This document shows positions 1-7,018 of a stretch of DNA of 16,110 nucleotides, piece by piece. The DNA lies in assembly GCA_945870475.1 (NCBI GenBank), contig CAMBSR010000020.1, positions 1 through 16,110 of the forward strand, read 5' to 3'. Made by a program: the position numbers and the translations under genes. This stretch comes from Phycisphaera mikurensis NBRC 102666 (GTDB lineage: Bacteria > Planctomycetota > Phycisphaerae > Phycisphaerales > SM1A02). The notes beneath the pieces were generated by a model. It did not search any database. It was not told where the DNA came from and was given only the letters and a program-made list of their open reading frames with translations. The first letter of the stretch is position 1; every line of letters starts with the position of its first letter.

Positions 1-362
1 GCGGGGGCGGTGCCTTCCTTCAGGTCGCTGGCGGCAAGCACCATGCCCTGGCTGACCTCGCCGCGCAGCATGCGGGGCTCGAGGTTGGCGACGATGATCA
101 CCTGCTTGCCGACGAGCTGTTCCGGCGCGTACCACGCCTTGATGCCGGCGCAGACCTGGCGGCCGCTGGGCGTGCCGTCATCGAGCGTGAGCTTCAGGAG
201 CTTGTCGGCGTTCGGATGGGGCTCGGCCTTCATCACGGTGGCCACGCGGAGGTCGAGCTTGGCGAACAGGTCGTAGGCGATGTTCGGCAGGGCCTCGGTG
301 GCGGCGGCTGCAGCGGGAGCGGCGGCGGGGGTGGGAGTCGGCGTGGGAGCGGGGGTGGTCAT
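1..362 (-). CDS. metG: Stand-alone MetG C-terminal-type tRNA-binding protein (methionyl-tRNA synthetase beta-like), partial
   Basis: The reverse strand is open from an ATG at 362 to the window edge (120 codons; the C-terminus is missing). After a low-complexity Pro/Thr/Ala stretch (residues about 4-21) comes an OB-fold tRNA-binding domain of the kind at the C-terminus of many methionyl-tRNA synthetases. Its marks are DLRVATV near residue 37, the NADKLLKL segment near 51, CAGI near 71, YAPEQLVGK near 78, VANLEPR near 91, and SQGMVLAA near 104. Known family members bind the outer elbow of tRNA non-specifically and raise the affinity of the catalytic subunit. The ATG has a good ribosome binding site (AAGGA, 6 nt away), and the foldase gene's stop lies 62 nt upstream, so this is a separate short gene rather than the end of a full MetG. 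The spacing to the foldase gene allows co-transcription. The family is well supported; pairing with a truncated catalytic MetG elsewhere is inferred. CsaA-like proteins fit less well. Confidence 0.85.
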   Translation of the reverse strand, partial: MTTPAPTPTPTPAAAPAAAAATEALPNIAYDLFAKLDLRVATVMKAEPHPNADKLLKLTLDDGTPSGRQVCAGIKAWYAPEQLVGKQVIIVANLEPRMLRGEVSQGMVLAASDLKEGTAP

Positions 363-424
363 GGGAGTTCCTTGCCTGGCGGGGAGTTCGTTGCCGGTCG
401 CGTCTGCGTCGGTTGGCTTCCCGA

Positions 425-2335
425 TCACAGCATCGGTGCGTCGGAACCCATCGGCCGGTCCGGGCCCTGGGGATTCTTCAGCACGAACCCGTTGCGCTTC
501 ACCATTGCGTCCTTGCCGAAGACCGTCTTCCACTCGAGTCGCGGCTCATCCTGTGCCATTGCGCCGCGCAGGGCGCCCGCGGTTTCCATGGCGCGGAAGT
601 CCTCGAGCGTGAGCGGCTTCACCTCGTTGATCCGCACCACGAGCAACGCCAGCTTGGTGGGAACGGCAACGGCGATGATCCGGTCTGCATCCGGCAGGGT
701 GGTGACCGGGTTTGCGGTCGGGAGCGAGACGGCCTTGGCCATCACGGCCTTCAGCGCGTCCACGTCCTGGCCGGACTTCGGCATGGTGCCGGGGAATCGC
801 ATGCCGTACTGGCGGAGCACGGCCGGGTCCGCCAGGTGGATGCTGGGGGCCTTCTCGACCGCCACGCCGTATTCCTTGGCCACGGCGTCGAGCCCGTCCT
901 TCTTGGCCTTCTCGGCGATCTCGCTGGCCTTGGCGGCTAGCACGTCGTAGCGGGCTTGCGCCGTGGCGTCGCGGACGACCGCCTCGCGGACCTCGTCGAT
1001 GGACGCCGGGTCGTGTGCCGCCTGTGCCTCGGTGACGCGCCAGACGATCAGGTCGTCCGAAGGCGTCGACATCAGCGGGCCCACGACGCCGGCCTGGACC
1101 GGCAGGCGACCGTCGGCCTTGAAGTCGCGGAGGTCCTTGATGATCTGGCCGATGCGCATCGGCTGGCCGAATTCCTGGGTGGCGGCCTTTCCGAGGAAGG
1201 CGTTGTTGTCGACGTCCGCCGAGGTGAACCACGTGTCGCCGGAGTTCGACACGGCAGGAGCCGTGATCGAGAACTTCTGCGCAAGGTCCGCGGAGAGGGC
1301 CGACAGCGGAGGCATCTTCGACTTCCAGTCGGCCGGCAGCTTCGCCAGGCCGTTCTCCATCGGGATGTCCTTCATGGCCGCGCGCGTCCAGTCGCGCACT
1401 GCGGCGCCCACGCGCTCCATGCGCTCCTTCAGCAGTCGGCGCTCGACGGCCTCCCGCACCTTGGGGGCGTATGCATCGAAGCTCGGGGCCGGCTTGTCCG
1501 GCGCAAGGTCAGCGGTCGGCACGCCGAAAGCGCCCGGATTCTTGCGGAATTCCTTGCGGAGCTCGACGGCACCCAGGGCGGGGTCCTGCGCCATGCTGCG
1601 GATCACGTCGCCGGCGGGGACCACCAGCCACTCGATGTGAACGCGGTCGGGGTACTTGTAGCCGATGCCAGCGGGGCCGGTGCCGAGGAGGCTCGACTTC
1701 CCCTTCTCGAAGGTGGCCGCGATGCTGTCGGGCGTCGGCGAGGCGATGACGACCTCGCCTCCCACCGTGTTGGCGTCGATCGGCACGACGTCCGCGGAGA
1801 CATCCGTCAGGAGCTCGCGTGCGGAGATGCGGGCGCGCGCCTCCGAGACGCGGCCGGCGCTGAGGTTCAGGCTGATGAGGCGCTGCACGCCGCGCAGGTT
1901 GGCAAGGGTCTTGAGCACCACCTGCGGCTGCTGGCGGGCGCTGGCGCAGAGGCGGCCGAGCAGCTCGTCGGGCGTCACCTTCGCCTGCATGGCGGCGGAC
2001 TCGAGGTACGTGCGGCCATCGGCCACGCCGCCCACCATGCCCGCATCCTTCGCTTCCTTGACGAGGAGCCACCAATGGTCGGCGTTCTTCGACACCTCAA
2101 GCTGGGTCAGCATCTGGTCCCGGAGCATCTCCAGCACCGCCAGCTCGCCGCGCACCTCTTCCAGCTCGCCGAGCGTGAGCTTGCCGCCGTCGGTGGTGGT
2201 TGCCCAGACAGTGGACGGCTTGGCGTCCATCCGGCTGCACTGAGTGACCGCGGTGGGGGCGAGGAAGACCACCAGGAGCAGCATGCTCACGACGGCGAGG
2301 ATCTGCTTGTTGTAGTTCTGCAGGTGCTTGATCAT
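425..2335 (-). CDS. PpiD/SurA-like membrane-anchored periplasmic foldase without an obvious parvulin domain
   Basis: A 636-residue protein starting at ATG 2335 (MIKHLQNYNKQ). An earlier TTG at 2368 would add 11 residues in front of the membrane segment and overlap the rpsD terminator, so it was not chosen. One N-terminal transmembrane helix (residues about 12-30) is followed by a large Ala/Lys/Glu-rich extracytoplasmic region. The layout recalls PpiD, an inner-membrane SurA-like chaperone: an N-terminal helical block, a segment reading RVHIEWLVVP where PpiD and SurA lead into the isomerase region, and a C-terminal block in which a short strand motif (DDLIVWRVTE) leads into long helices. I cannot find the conserved core of a parvulin isomerase domain, so it may be a chaperone without isomerase activity. 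No Shine-Dalgarno is seen; a TAGACT hexamer lies 13 nt upstream of the ATG, just past the rpsD terminator. Family assignment rests on architecture and is moderate. Confidence 0.65.
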   Translation of the reverse strand: MIKHLQNYNKQILAVVSMLLLVVFLAPTAVTQCSRMDAKPSTVWATTTDGGKLTLGELEEVRGELAVLEMLRDQMLTQLEVSKNADHWWLLVKEAKDAGMVGGVADGRTYLESAAMQAKVTPDELLGRLCASARQQPQVVLKTLANLRGVQRLISLNLSAGRVSEARARISARELLTDVSADVVPIDANTVGGEVVIASPTPDSIAATFEKGKSSLLGTGPAGIGYKYPDRVHIEWLVVPAGDVIRSMAQDPALGAVELRKEFRKNPGAFGVPTADLAPDKPAPSFDAYAPKVREAVERRLLKERMERVGAAVRDWTRAAMKDIPMENGLAKLPADWKSKMPPLSALSADLAQKFSITAPAVSNSGDTWFTSADVDNNAFLGKAATQEFGQPMRIGQIIKDLRDFKADGRLPVQAGVVGPLMSTPSDDLIVWRVTEAQAAHDPASIDEVREAVVRDATAQARYDVLAAKASEIAEKAKKDGLDAVAKEYGVAVEKAPSIHLADPAVLRQYGMRFPGTMPKSGQDVDALKAVMAKAVSLPTANPVTTLPDADRIIAVAVPTKLALLVVRINEVKPLTLEDFRAMETAGALRGAMAQDEPRLEWKTVFGKDAMVKRNGFVLKNPQGPDRPMGSDAPML

Positions 2336-2348
2336 GGCTGAGCGGAAG

Positions 2349-2354
2349 AGTCTA
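2349..2354 (-). promoter_or_regulatory. Possible -10 element (TAGACT) for the PpiD-like gene
   Basis: TAGACT on the minus strand ends 13 nt before the ATG at 2335 and begins just after the T-run of the rpsD terminator. Any -35 element would have to lie inside the terminator. No good -35 match is seen, so the call rests on the -10 hexamer and on the need for a start site after a terminator. Confidence 0.3.
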
Positions 2355-2365
2355 CGGGAAACGGC

Positions 2366-2404
2366 CAAAAAGGGCCGAAGCGCACCAGTGACGGCGCGCT
2401 TCGG
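2366..2404 (-). terminator. Rho-independent terminator of rpsD
   Basis: On the minus strand a perfect 9-bp stem (CCGAAGCGC, 2396-2404, with its complement at 2375-2383; 12-nt loop) is followed by CCC and a run of five T. It lies about 70 nt past the rpsD stop and about 30 nt before the next gene's ATG. A second hairpin nearer the stop (7-bp perfect stem, 2443-2449 with 2454-2460, loop of 4) has no T-run and is probably only a 3'-UTR fold. Confidence 0.75.
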
Positions 2405-2474
2405 TGATGAGGGCTCTTGGAGTCCTCGGTCGTCGTGCGTCTCGCCCGGATGGCCGGGCGGGGCACCACCGCGT

Positions 2475-3074
2475 TTAGCGGTAGAACTCGACGATGAGGT
2501 TGGTGTTGACGTCGAACGGGATCTGGTCCGAGGTCGGCATGGTGAGGACCTTGGCGCGGAGCTCGGCGGGATTCACTTCGATCCAGCCCGGCACCTGGTG
2601 GCCCTGGAGGCTCTCCATCTGCTCGCGGCAGACCTTGTGGAGCTTCTCCTTGACGGTGATCACGTCGCCCACCTTGAGCTGGTAGCTCGGGCGGTCGACC
2701 TTGGCGCCGTTGACGCGGATGCTGCCGTGGGCGACGAGCTGGCGCGCGGCCCAGATGGAGCGCACGAAGCCCGCTCGGCGGACGACGTTGTCGAGGCGAC
2801 GCTCGAGGAGCTGCAGGAGCACCTCACCGGTGTTGCCCTTGGTGGCGCCGGCGGTTTCCATGTAGCCGCGGAACTGGCGCTCCATCACGTTGTAGTGGTA
2901 GCGAAGCTTCTGCTTCTCGTCCTTGCGGATGCCGTAGGGCTTGGCGCGCTTGCCGCGCAGGCCGTGCGGCCCGGGGGGCGTCAGCGCGCGCTTGGAGGTG
3001 TGCTTCGGGAGATCGGCGATCGGAACGCCGACCTTCCGGGAGAGCTTGACCTTGGGGCCGAGATAGCGAGCCAT
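2475..3074 (-). CDS. rpsD: Small ribosomal subunit protein uS4
   Basis: A 199-residue uS4, a primary 16S rRNA-binding protein that nucleates 30S assembly. The start MARYLGPKVKLSR at 3074 matches the family; an upstream ATG at 3164 would add 30 unrelated residues. The N-terminal S4 region is followed by the S4 RNA-binding fold (LERRLDNVVRRAGF near residue 90, then GSIRVNGAKVD and LKVGDVI), and the protein ends with the typical NTNLIVEFYR. No cysteines occur in the N-terminal zinc-knuckle region, so this is the zinc-independent (C-minus) form. AGGA lies 6 nt before the ATG. It stands alone, away from the rpsM-rpsK-rpoA cluster where it often sits, with its own probable promoter (3155-3183) and terminator. 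Monocistronic rpsD genes are known, for example in Bacillus subtilis, and are often self-regulated by S4 binding the leader; that is inference here. Confidence 0.97.
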   Translation of the reverse strand: MARYLGPKVKLSRKVGVPIADLPKHTSKRALTPPGPHGLRGKRAKPYGIRKDEKQKLRYHYNVMERQFRGYMETAGATKGNTGEVLLQLLERRLDNVVRRAGFVRSIWAARQLVAHGSIRVNGAKVDRPSYQLKVGDVITVKEKLHKVCREQMESLQGHQVPGWIEVNPAELRAKVLTMPTSDQIPFDVNTNLIVEFYR

Positions 3075-3102
3075 TCGTAGTCCTGAATTCCTTCGGGTGT
3101 GT

Positions 3103-3121
3103 GCCGGACGGCATGTCCGGC
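3103..3121 (-). promoter_or_regulatory. Hairpin in the rpsD leader, candidate S4 autoregulatory site
   Basis: A perfect 7-bp stem (GCCGGAC at 3103-3109 with its complement at 3115-3121; 5-nt loop) sits 28 nt upstream of the rpsD ATG. A second short hairpin (TCCGC with GCGGA, loop TGGC on the minus strand) lies at about 3130-3143. Both would be inside the mRNA leader if the promoter at 3155-3183 is real. A regulatory role is inferred from the position only. Confidence 0.3.
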
Positions 3122-3154
3122 CGACCCTTCCGCGCCAGCGGAGGGGAACGGGGA

Positions 3155-3183
3155 AGTAGACCACAACGGGTCGATTTACGCAA
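3155..3183 (-). promoter_or_regulatory. Candidate housekeeping-sigma promoter for rpsD
   Basis: On the minus strand TTGCGT (3178-3183) is followed after exactly 17 nt by TCTACT (3155-3160). The matches to TTGACA and TATAAT are only partial, but the spacing is ideal, the site is in the gap between purF and rpsD, and the predicted start leaves a leader of about 70-75 nt. Confidence 0.35.
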
Positions 3184-3223
3184 CGGTGCGGGCGTTTCCC
3201 GAGTGCCGGGATTCTCGGACGCT

Positions 3224-5140
3224 TCAGTAGGAACGGCGCTCGTCGCCGCGGCGCCAGTTGAGGAAGGCGTTGTTGAGCACCTGGAGGCCGCCCGGGGTGG
3301 GGTAGTCACCGGTGAAGTACCAGTCTCCCGTGAAACGCGGCATGGCCGCGCGCAGCCCCTCCACCGACTGGTAGATCACGTCGAGGCGCCCGCGCCAGGC
3401 GAGGCCCGGGCTGCGGATCAGTTCCGACACCTTGGCGCTCAGCTCGTCCAGGGTGAACGGCTCGTACAGGGCACGCACTTCGTTGCGCATCCGGTCGGCG
3501 GGCTGGTCGGCCTGTGCCAGGCATCGCTCCTCGACGCGCTCGACGACCGAGGTCATCCCGCGCTCGGCGAGGAGGGCGATGGCGGCCTCGAAGGCGATGA
3601 ATCGCCCGAGCTGGCTCATGTCGATGCCGTAGCAGTCGGGGTACAGGATCGGCGGGGCGCTGCTGGCGACGATGATCCGCGCCGGCTCGAGCCGTGCAAG
3701 CATGGTGACGATCGACTCGCGCAGGGTGGTGCCGCGGACGATGGAGTCGTCGATCACCACCAGCGTGTCGCCCGGGTTCACGGTGCCGCGCGTGATGTCG
3801 TAGACGTGGCTGACAAGGTCCTTGCGTGCCGCGTCCGAGGTGATGAAGGTCCGGAGCTTCTGGTCCTTGGTGGCCACCTTCTCCGCACGGATGCGGGGGT
3901 GCCCGAGTCGCTTGACGTCGGCTTCCGTGGCCTTGCCGGCGCGCACCAGTTCCCACAGCTGGCCTGCGGCGCGCTCGGCCACCAGGCGCTCCAGCTCCTG
4001 CAGCAGTCCGAGGTATGCGGTTTCGCTGGTGTTCGGGATGAAGCCGAAGACGGTGTGGTCGACCTTCCAGTCCACGGCATCCAGGACCCGCCGGGCGAGG
4101 TTGCGGCCGAGCGCCTTGCGTTCCTCGTAGATGTCCGGGTCATTGCCGCGGCTGAAGTAGATGCGCTCGAAGGTGCATTGCCGCTCGGGCGCCGTGGGGA
4201 GCACCTGCTCGAGCGTCACGCGGCCGTCCGCCTTCATGATGAGGGCGTGGCCGGGCGTGAGCTCCTGCACGTCCGCGGGACGGACTCCGAACACGGCGGC
4301 GAGGGCTGGGCGTTCGCTCGCCACGGCGATGGCCTCGGGCGTCTCGAGCCAGAATGCGGGGCGGATGCCATTACCGTCGCGCAGTACGAAGGCGTCGCCG
4401 TTGCCGACGATTCCGCCCAGGACGTAGCCGCCGTCGAAGCCCTCGGTGGCGTTGCGCAGGATGCGCGCGATGTCCATCTCCGTGGAGATGACGGATGCGA
4501 GGTCGCGGCCCTCGAGGTTCCGGAAGCTGCCAGGGCCGGCGGTGGACGCCAGGAACTCATGCTCGCGGTCGATGAAGTGCCCGATCTTCTCCAGGATCAC
4601 GCCGGTGTCGGCGTCGCCGACGGGGTTGATGCCGATCTGCACCAGCCGCCGGAACAGGTCCCGCGAGTTGGTCAGGTTGAAGTTGCCGGCGAGCATCAGG
4701 TTGCGGCTCGTCACGTTGCTGCGGCGCAGGTACGGATGGCAGAGTTCGCTGCCGGAACCCGAGTGCGTGCCGTAACGGAGGTGGCCGATCATCACTTCGC
4801 CGAGGTACGGGATGCGACGCTTGAGCTCCGTGGGGTGGAGGCGACGAAGATCCTCGGGTGCCAGCTCGTTGGCCGGCCCCATGGCCTCGGCGAAGATCCG
4901 CTCGATCGGCGAGCGCTTCGCCGAGCGCATGCGGTCGATGAACGGCTCGCCTGCCGGCATGTCGCGCTTGACCACGCCGATGCCGGCGCCGTCCTGCCCG
5001 CGGTTGTGCTGCTTCTCCATCAGGAGGTAGAGCCGGCGCATGGCCCACAGCGGATCGCCGAGCTCCGATTGGAACCACTCGATCGGCTTCTTCAGCCGGA
5101 TCATTGCAAGGCCGCATTCGTGGGTCAGGCGGTCGCTCAT
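3224..5140 (-). CDS. purF: Amidophosphoribosyltransferase, long type
   Basis: A 638-residue class II glutamine amidotransferase joined to a phosphoribosyltransferase: it transfers amide nitrogen to PRPP to give phosphoribosylamine, the first step of de novo purine synthesis. The start at 5140 (MSDRLTHECG) places the nucleophile Cys at residue 9, implying removal of an 8-residue propeptide; the upstream ATG at 5239 would add 33 unlikely residues. Glutaminase marks are QHNRGQDGAGIG (about 44), GHLRYGTHSG, and GNFNLTNSRDL; FDGGYVLGG and LRDGNGIRPAF follow. The PRPP-binding loop is VVIDDSIVRGTT, and PDCYGIDM follows downstream. Common PurF proteins are about 450-520 residues; this matches, from recollection, the approximately 630-residue type found in Bacteroidota (same opening, EKQHNRGQDGAG, GEVMIGHLRYGT). 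No Shine-Dalgarno is seen. The gene follows lpxA and the hydrolase gene after a 139-nt structured gap. The family is certain; whether this copy carries the main pathway flux is not. Confidence 0.93.
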   Translation of the reverse strand: MSDRLTHECGLAMIRLKKPIEWFQSELGDPLWAMRRLYLLMEKQHNRGQDGAGIGVVKRDMPAGEPFIDRMRSAKRSPIERIFAEAMGPANELAPEDLRRLHPTELKRRIPYLGEVMIGHLRYGTHSGSGSELCHPYLRRSNVTSRNLMLAGNFNLTNSRDLFRRLVQIGINPVGDADTGVILEKIGHFIDREHEFLASTAGPGSFRNLEGRDLASVISTEMDIARILRNATEGFDGGYVLGGIVGNGDAFVLRDGNGIRPAFWLETPEAIAVASERPALAAVFGVRPADVQELTPGHALIMKADGRVTLEQVLPTAPERQCTFERIYFSRGNDPDIYEERKALGRNLARRVLDAVDWKVDHTVFGFIPNTSETAYLGLLQELERLVAERAAGQLWELVRAGKATEADVKRLGHPRIRAEKVATKDQKLRTFITSDAARKDLVSHVYDITRGTVNPGDTLVVIDDSIVRGTTLRESIVTMLARLEPARIIVASSAPPILYPDCYGIDMSQLGRFIAFEAAIALLAERGMTSVVERVEERCLAQADQPADRMRNEVRALYEPFTLDELSAKVSELIRSPGLAWRGRLDVIYQSVEGLRAAMPRFTGDWYFTGDYPTPGGLQVLNNAFLNWRRGDERRSY

Positions 5141-5193
5141 GTGGTGGTTCGCGGCAGCGAAGCGTAGTCGCGCACCCCCCTGCGGCGGGCGCG

Positions 5194-5278
5194 GCGGAAC
5201 ACGGCATCCGGCGCAACGAATCCCCGTGTGGGGATTCATGCCGGGGTTGGGGGGATTCGTTCCGAGGCAGTGTTCCGC
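5194..5278 (-). promoter_or_regulatory. Highly structured purF leader / intergenic element with alternative inverted repeats
   Basis: In the gap before purF the sequence holds nested complementary pairs: 5194-5201 (GCGGAACA) with 5271-5278; 5202-5207 (CGGCAT) with 5238-5243; 5218-5225 (GAATCCCC) with 5230-5237, loop GTGT. A competing 11-bp pair, 5215-5225 (AACGAATCCCC) with 5251-5261, uses the same left arm as the inner hairpin, so the two folds exclude each other. The right end lies 1 nt past the hydrolase stop. There is no T-run, so it is not a standard terminator. It could be a purF cis-regulatory RNA or a small palindromic (MITE/REP-like) repeat; no target-site duplication is seen. Confidence 0.5.
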
Positions 5279-5279
5279 A

Positions 5280-6107
5280 TCACCCGCCGAACAGCGTGGC
5301 GTGGTGCAGGCGCTCCGCGGGTGCGAGCGTGGCCGTCGGTGCGTGCTGGCCCGAGATGTGGAGCCGCCCGTGGAGTTCCGGCGCGCGCTCGGCGTAGAGG
5401 CCTTCCACGAGCCGCGGGCAGTTGCACTGCCGGCTGAGGTGGAGGAGGACGAGGGCCGCGAGCGGCTGCACGCGGTCGACGGCGCGCGCCACGTCCAGCG
5501 CTTCCGCGTTCGAAAGGTGGCCGCGCCCGCCCATGATGCGGTCGATCAGGTACGGCGAGCGGCCTGAGGCGCGCTGCATGGCGGGGTCGTAGTTGCTTTC
5601 GAGGAGGAGCACGTCCGCGCCCGCGAGGAACTCGACGAGCTTCGGCGACGCGCGGCCGCAGTCCGTGGCGTGCGCCGCGCAGCGGTTGCCCACCGAGATG
5701 CGGAAGGCCGTGGAGCCGAGCGAGTCGTGCGGCATGGAGCACGGATCAAAGTGGATGCCGGCGCGGTCGAAGGCACCGTCGAACTCGTCGATCCACGTGT
5801 GGTCGTAGCCCATGCCGCGGACGGTCTCCGCGTGGCGGGTGCGCACCAGGAGCCGCGGCCCGGTGAGGCCGCCGACCGCCTTCTTCCAGCCGGAATTCAG
5901 GTGGTCGGTGTCCGGGTGCGTGAGCACCACGGCGCGCACCGAGGCAGGTGCCATGCCGCAGAGCTCCATGCGTCGGCGGGTCTCGCGCGGGCTGAAACCG
6001 ATGTCCAGGAGGACGATGCCATCCGGCCCTTCGATGGCCACGCAGTTGCCGGAGCTTCCGGAGCCCAGGACGGCGAGGCGCAGGGGTTGCTCGGCGGTGC
6101 GTGTCAT
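5280..6107 (-). CDS. YycJ/WalJ-family metallo-beta-lactamase-fold hydrolase
   Basis: A 275-residue metallo-beta-lactamase-fold protein starting at ATG 6107 (MTRTAEQPLRLAVLGSGSSGN), 31 nt after the lpxA stop; the longer open frame to 6353 runs into lpxA coding sequence and was rejected. The family pattern is clear: LGSGSSGN (14-21), LLDIGFSPRE (33-42), the metal motif THPDTDH (63-69), HD at 127-128, ATDCG (147-151), LLLESNYD (167-174), GRGHLSN (194-200) and VLLHLSRQCNCP (220-231). YycJ/WalJ proteins are putative exonucleases linked in Firmicutes to wall homeostasis and mismatch repair; the substrate here is unknown. An oddity is that the metal motif is H-x-D-x-D-H, with Asp66 where most relatives have a second His; the ComEC beta-lactamase-like domain has a similar variant. 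It is probably co-transcribed with lpxA. No Shine-Dalgarno is seen. Confidence 0.85.
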   Translation of the reverse strand: MTRTAEQPLRLAVLGSGSSGNCVAIEGPDGIVLLDIGFSPRETRRRMELCGMAPASVRAVVLTHPDTDHLNSGWKKAVGGLTGPRLLVRTRHAETVRGMGYDHTWIDEFDGAFDRAGIHFDPCSMPHDSLGSTAFRISVGNRCAAHATDCGRASPKLVEFLAGADVLLLESNYDPAMQRASGRSPYLIDRIMGGRGHLSNAEALDVARAVDRVQPLAALVLLHLSRQCNCPRLVEGLYAERAPELHGRLHISGQHAPTATLAPAERLHHATLFGG

Positions 6108-6138
6108 GGTGCGGGGCTGGGCCCGGGGCTCGTTGGCG

Positions 6139-7011
6139 TCAGTCGACGTCGATCGCCGCGTGGCCGCGGCGTGCGCGGCCGGTGCCGTGGCAGATGCCGC
6201 GCTTGGAAGCGCGGATGAAGGCGATGTACTCGTCCACCACCGGATCGCCGGCGCGGGCTTCCAGGAGCGGCATCGCCTGCTGCGGCGCACAGCCGGAGCG
6301 GTAGAGCGTCTTGAACACCCAGCGCGTGGTCTCGATGGTCTCGCGCGAGGCACCCGAGCGACGCAGGCCGATCAGGTTGACGCTGGCGGCCACGTCGATC
6401 GACGTGCAGATGAACCACGGCGGCAGGGCGTTGGTGACGCCCGAGCATCCGCTGATGAACGAGCCACGCCCCGCACGCGCGAACTGGTGCATGGCGGCCA
6501 GGCCGCCGATGATCACCTTGTCCGCCACTTCCACGTGGCCGCCGAGCACGGAGCCCGAGCCGATGATGCAGTTGTTCCCCACCACGCCGTCGTGGCCAAG
6601 GTGGGTGTTCGTCATCCAGAGGTTTCCGTCCCCGATGCGCGTGGGGTCCGCGGTCTTGCCGCGGTGCACGGTGGTGCCTTCGCGGAAGACGTTGCGGTTG
6701 CCGATGACGCAGCCCGCGCCCGCCTTCTGCGGGTCGAAGCCGATGTCCTGCGGCGCGAAGCCGAGGGAGACGTTCGGGTAGAGGACGTTTCCGTCGCCTA
6801 GGGTGATGGGGCCGTTGACGATGGCGTTGGCCACCAGGGTGCAGCCGGCGCCGATCCGGACCGGTCCCACGGTGCCCAGCACCACGCAGCCCGGCCCGAT
6901 GGTGGTTCCCAGGCCGATCTCGACGTCGCCCTCGATGACGGCGGTGCGGTGGACGGTGGCGTCCGGGTGGACGCGGGCGCCCGCAGGGGCAACGGGCGTG
7001 GAAGACGTCAT
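6139..7011 (-). CDS. lpxA: UDP-N-acetylglucosamine acyltransferase LpxA
   Basis: A 290-residue cytoplasmic enzyme that transfers a 3-hydroxyacyl chain from acyl carrier protein to UDP-GlcNAc, the first step of lipid A synthesis. Left-handed beta-helix hexapeptide repeats run from about residue 13 to 190 (for example VHPDATVHRTAVIEGDVEIG). LpxA signatures are FREGTTVHRGK (109-119), the catalytic THLGHD (136-141, with His140 matching E. coli His125), IIGGLAAMHQF (167-177), and GCSGVTNALPPW (188-199). The C-terminal helical part follows (LIGLRRSGASRETI, KTLYRSG, IRASKRGI). It is somewhat longer than E. coli LpxA (262), with extra residues at the N-terminus and around 85-102. The start at 7011 was chosen because the longer frame to 7077 crosses the divergent lipB start. 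There is no Shine-Dalgarno, but TACACT lies 7 nt upstream. It is not next to fabZ, lpxB or lpxD here. Confidence 0.96.
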   Translation of the reverse strand: MTSSTPVAPAGARVHPDATVHRTAVIEGDVEIGLGTTIGPGCVVLGTVGPVRIGAGCTLVANAIVNGPITLGDGNVLYPNVSLGFAPQDIGFDPQKAGAGCVIGNRNVFREGTTVHRGKTADPTRIGDGNLWMTNTHLGHDGVVGNNCIIGSGSVLGGHVEVADKVIIGGLAAMHQFARAGRGSFISGCSGVTNALPPWFICTSIDVAASVNLIGLRRSGASRETIETTRWVFKTLYRSGCAPQQAMPLLEARAGDPVVDEYIAFIRASKRGICHGTGRARRGHAAIDVD

Positions 7012-7018
7012 GGGCCGC

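Noticed and set aside
956..2341. Plus-strand open frame of 461 codons antisense to the PpiD-like gene
   Set aside because: His/Arg/Gly-rich shadow composition; the minus strand has a sensible membrane anchor and helical domains.
2443..2460. 7-bp hairpin near the rpsD stop as the main terminator
   Set aside because: No T-run follows on the minus strand; the downstream hairpin with TTTTT fits better.
3101..5167. Plus-strand open frame of 688 codons antisense to purF
   Set aside because: It is the high-GC shadow of purF: composition is His/Arg/Val/Gly-rich with no recognisable motifs, while the minus strand encodes a clear enzyme.
5141..5239. Longer purF starting at 5239
   Set aside because: The extra 33 residues are unlike the family, would run through the inverted-repeat element, and would place the catalytic Cys far from the N-terminus.
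6108..6353. Longer hydrolase starting at 6353
   Set aside because: The extension lies inside lpxA coding sequence and has shadow composition; MTRTAEQPLRLAVLGSGSSGN is the natural start.
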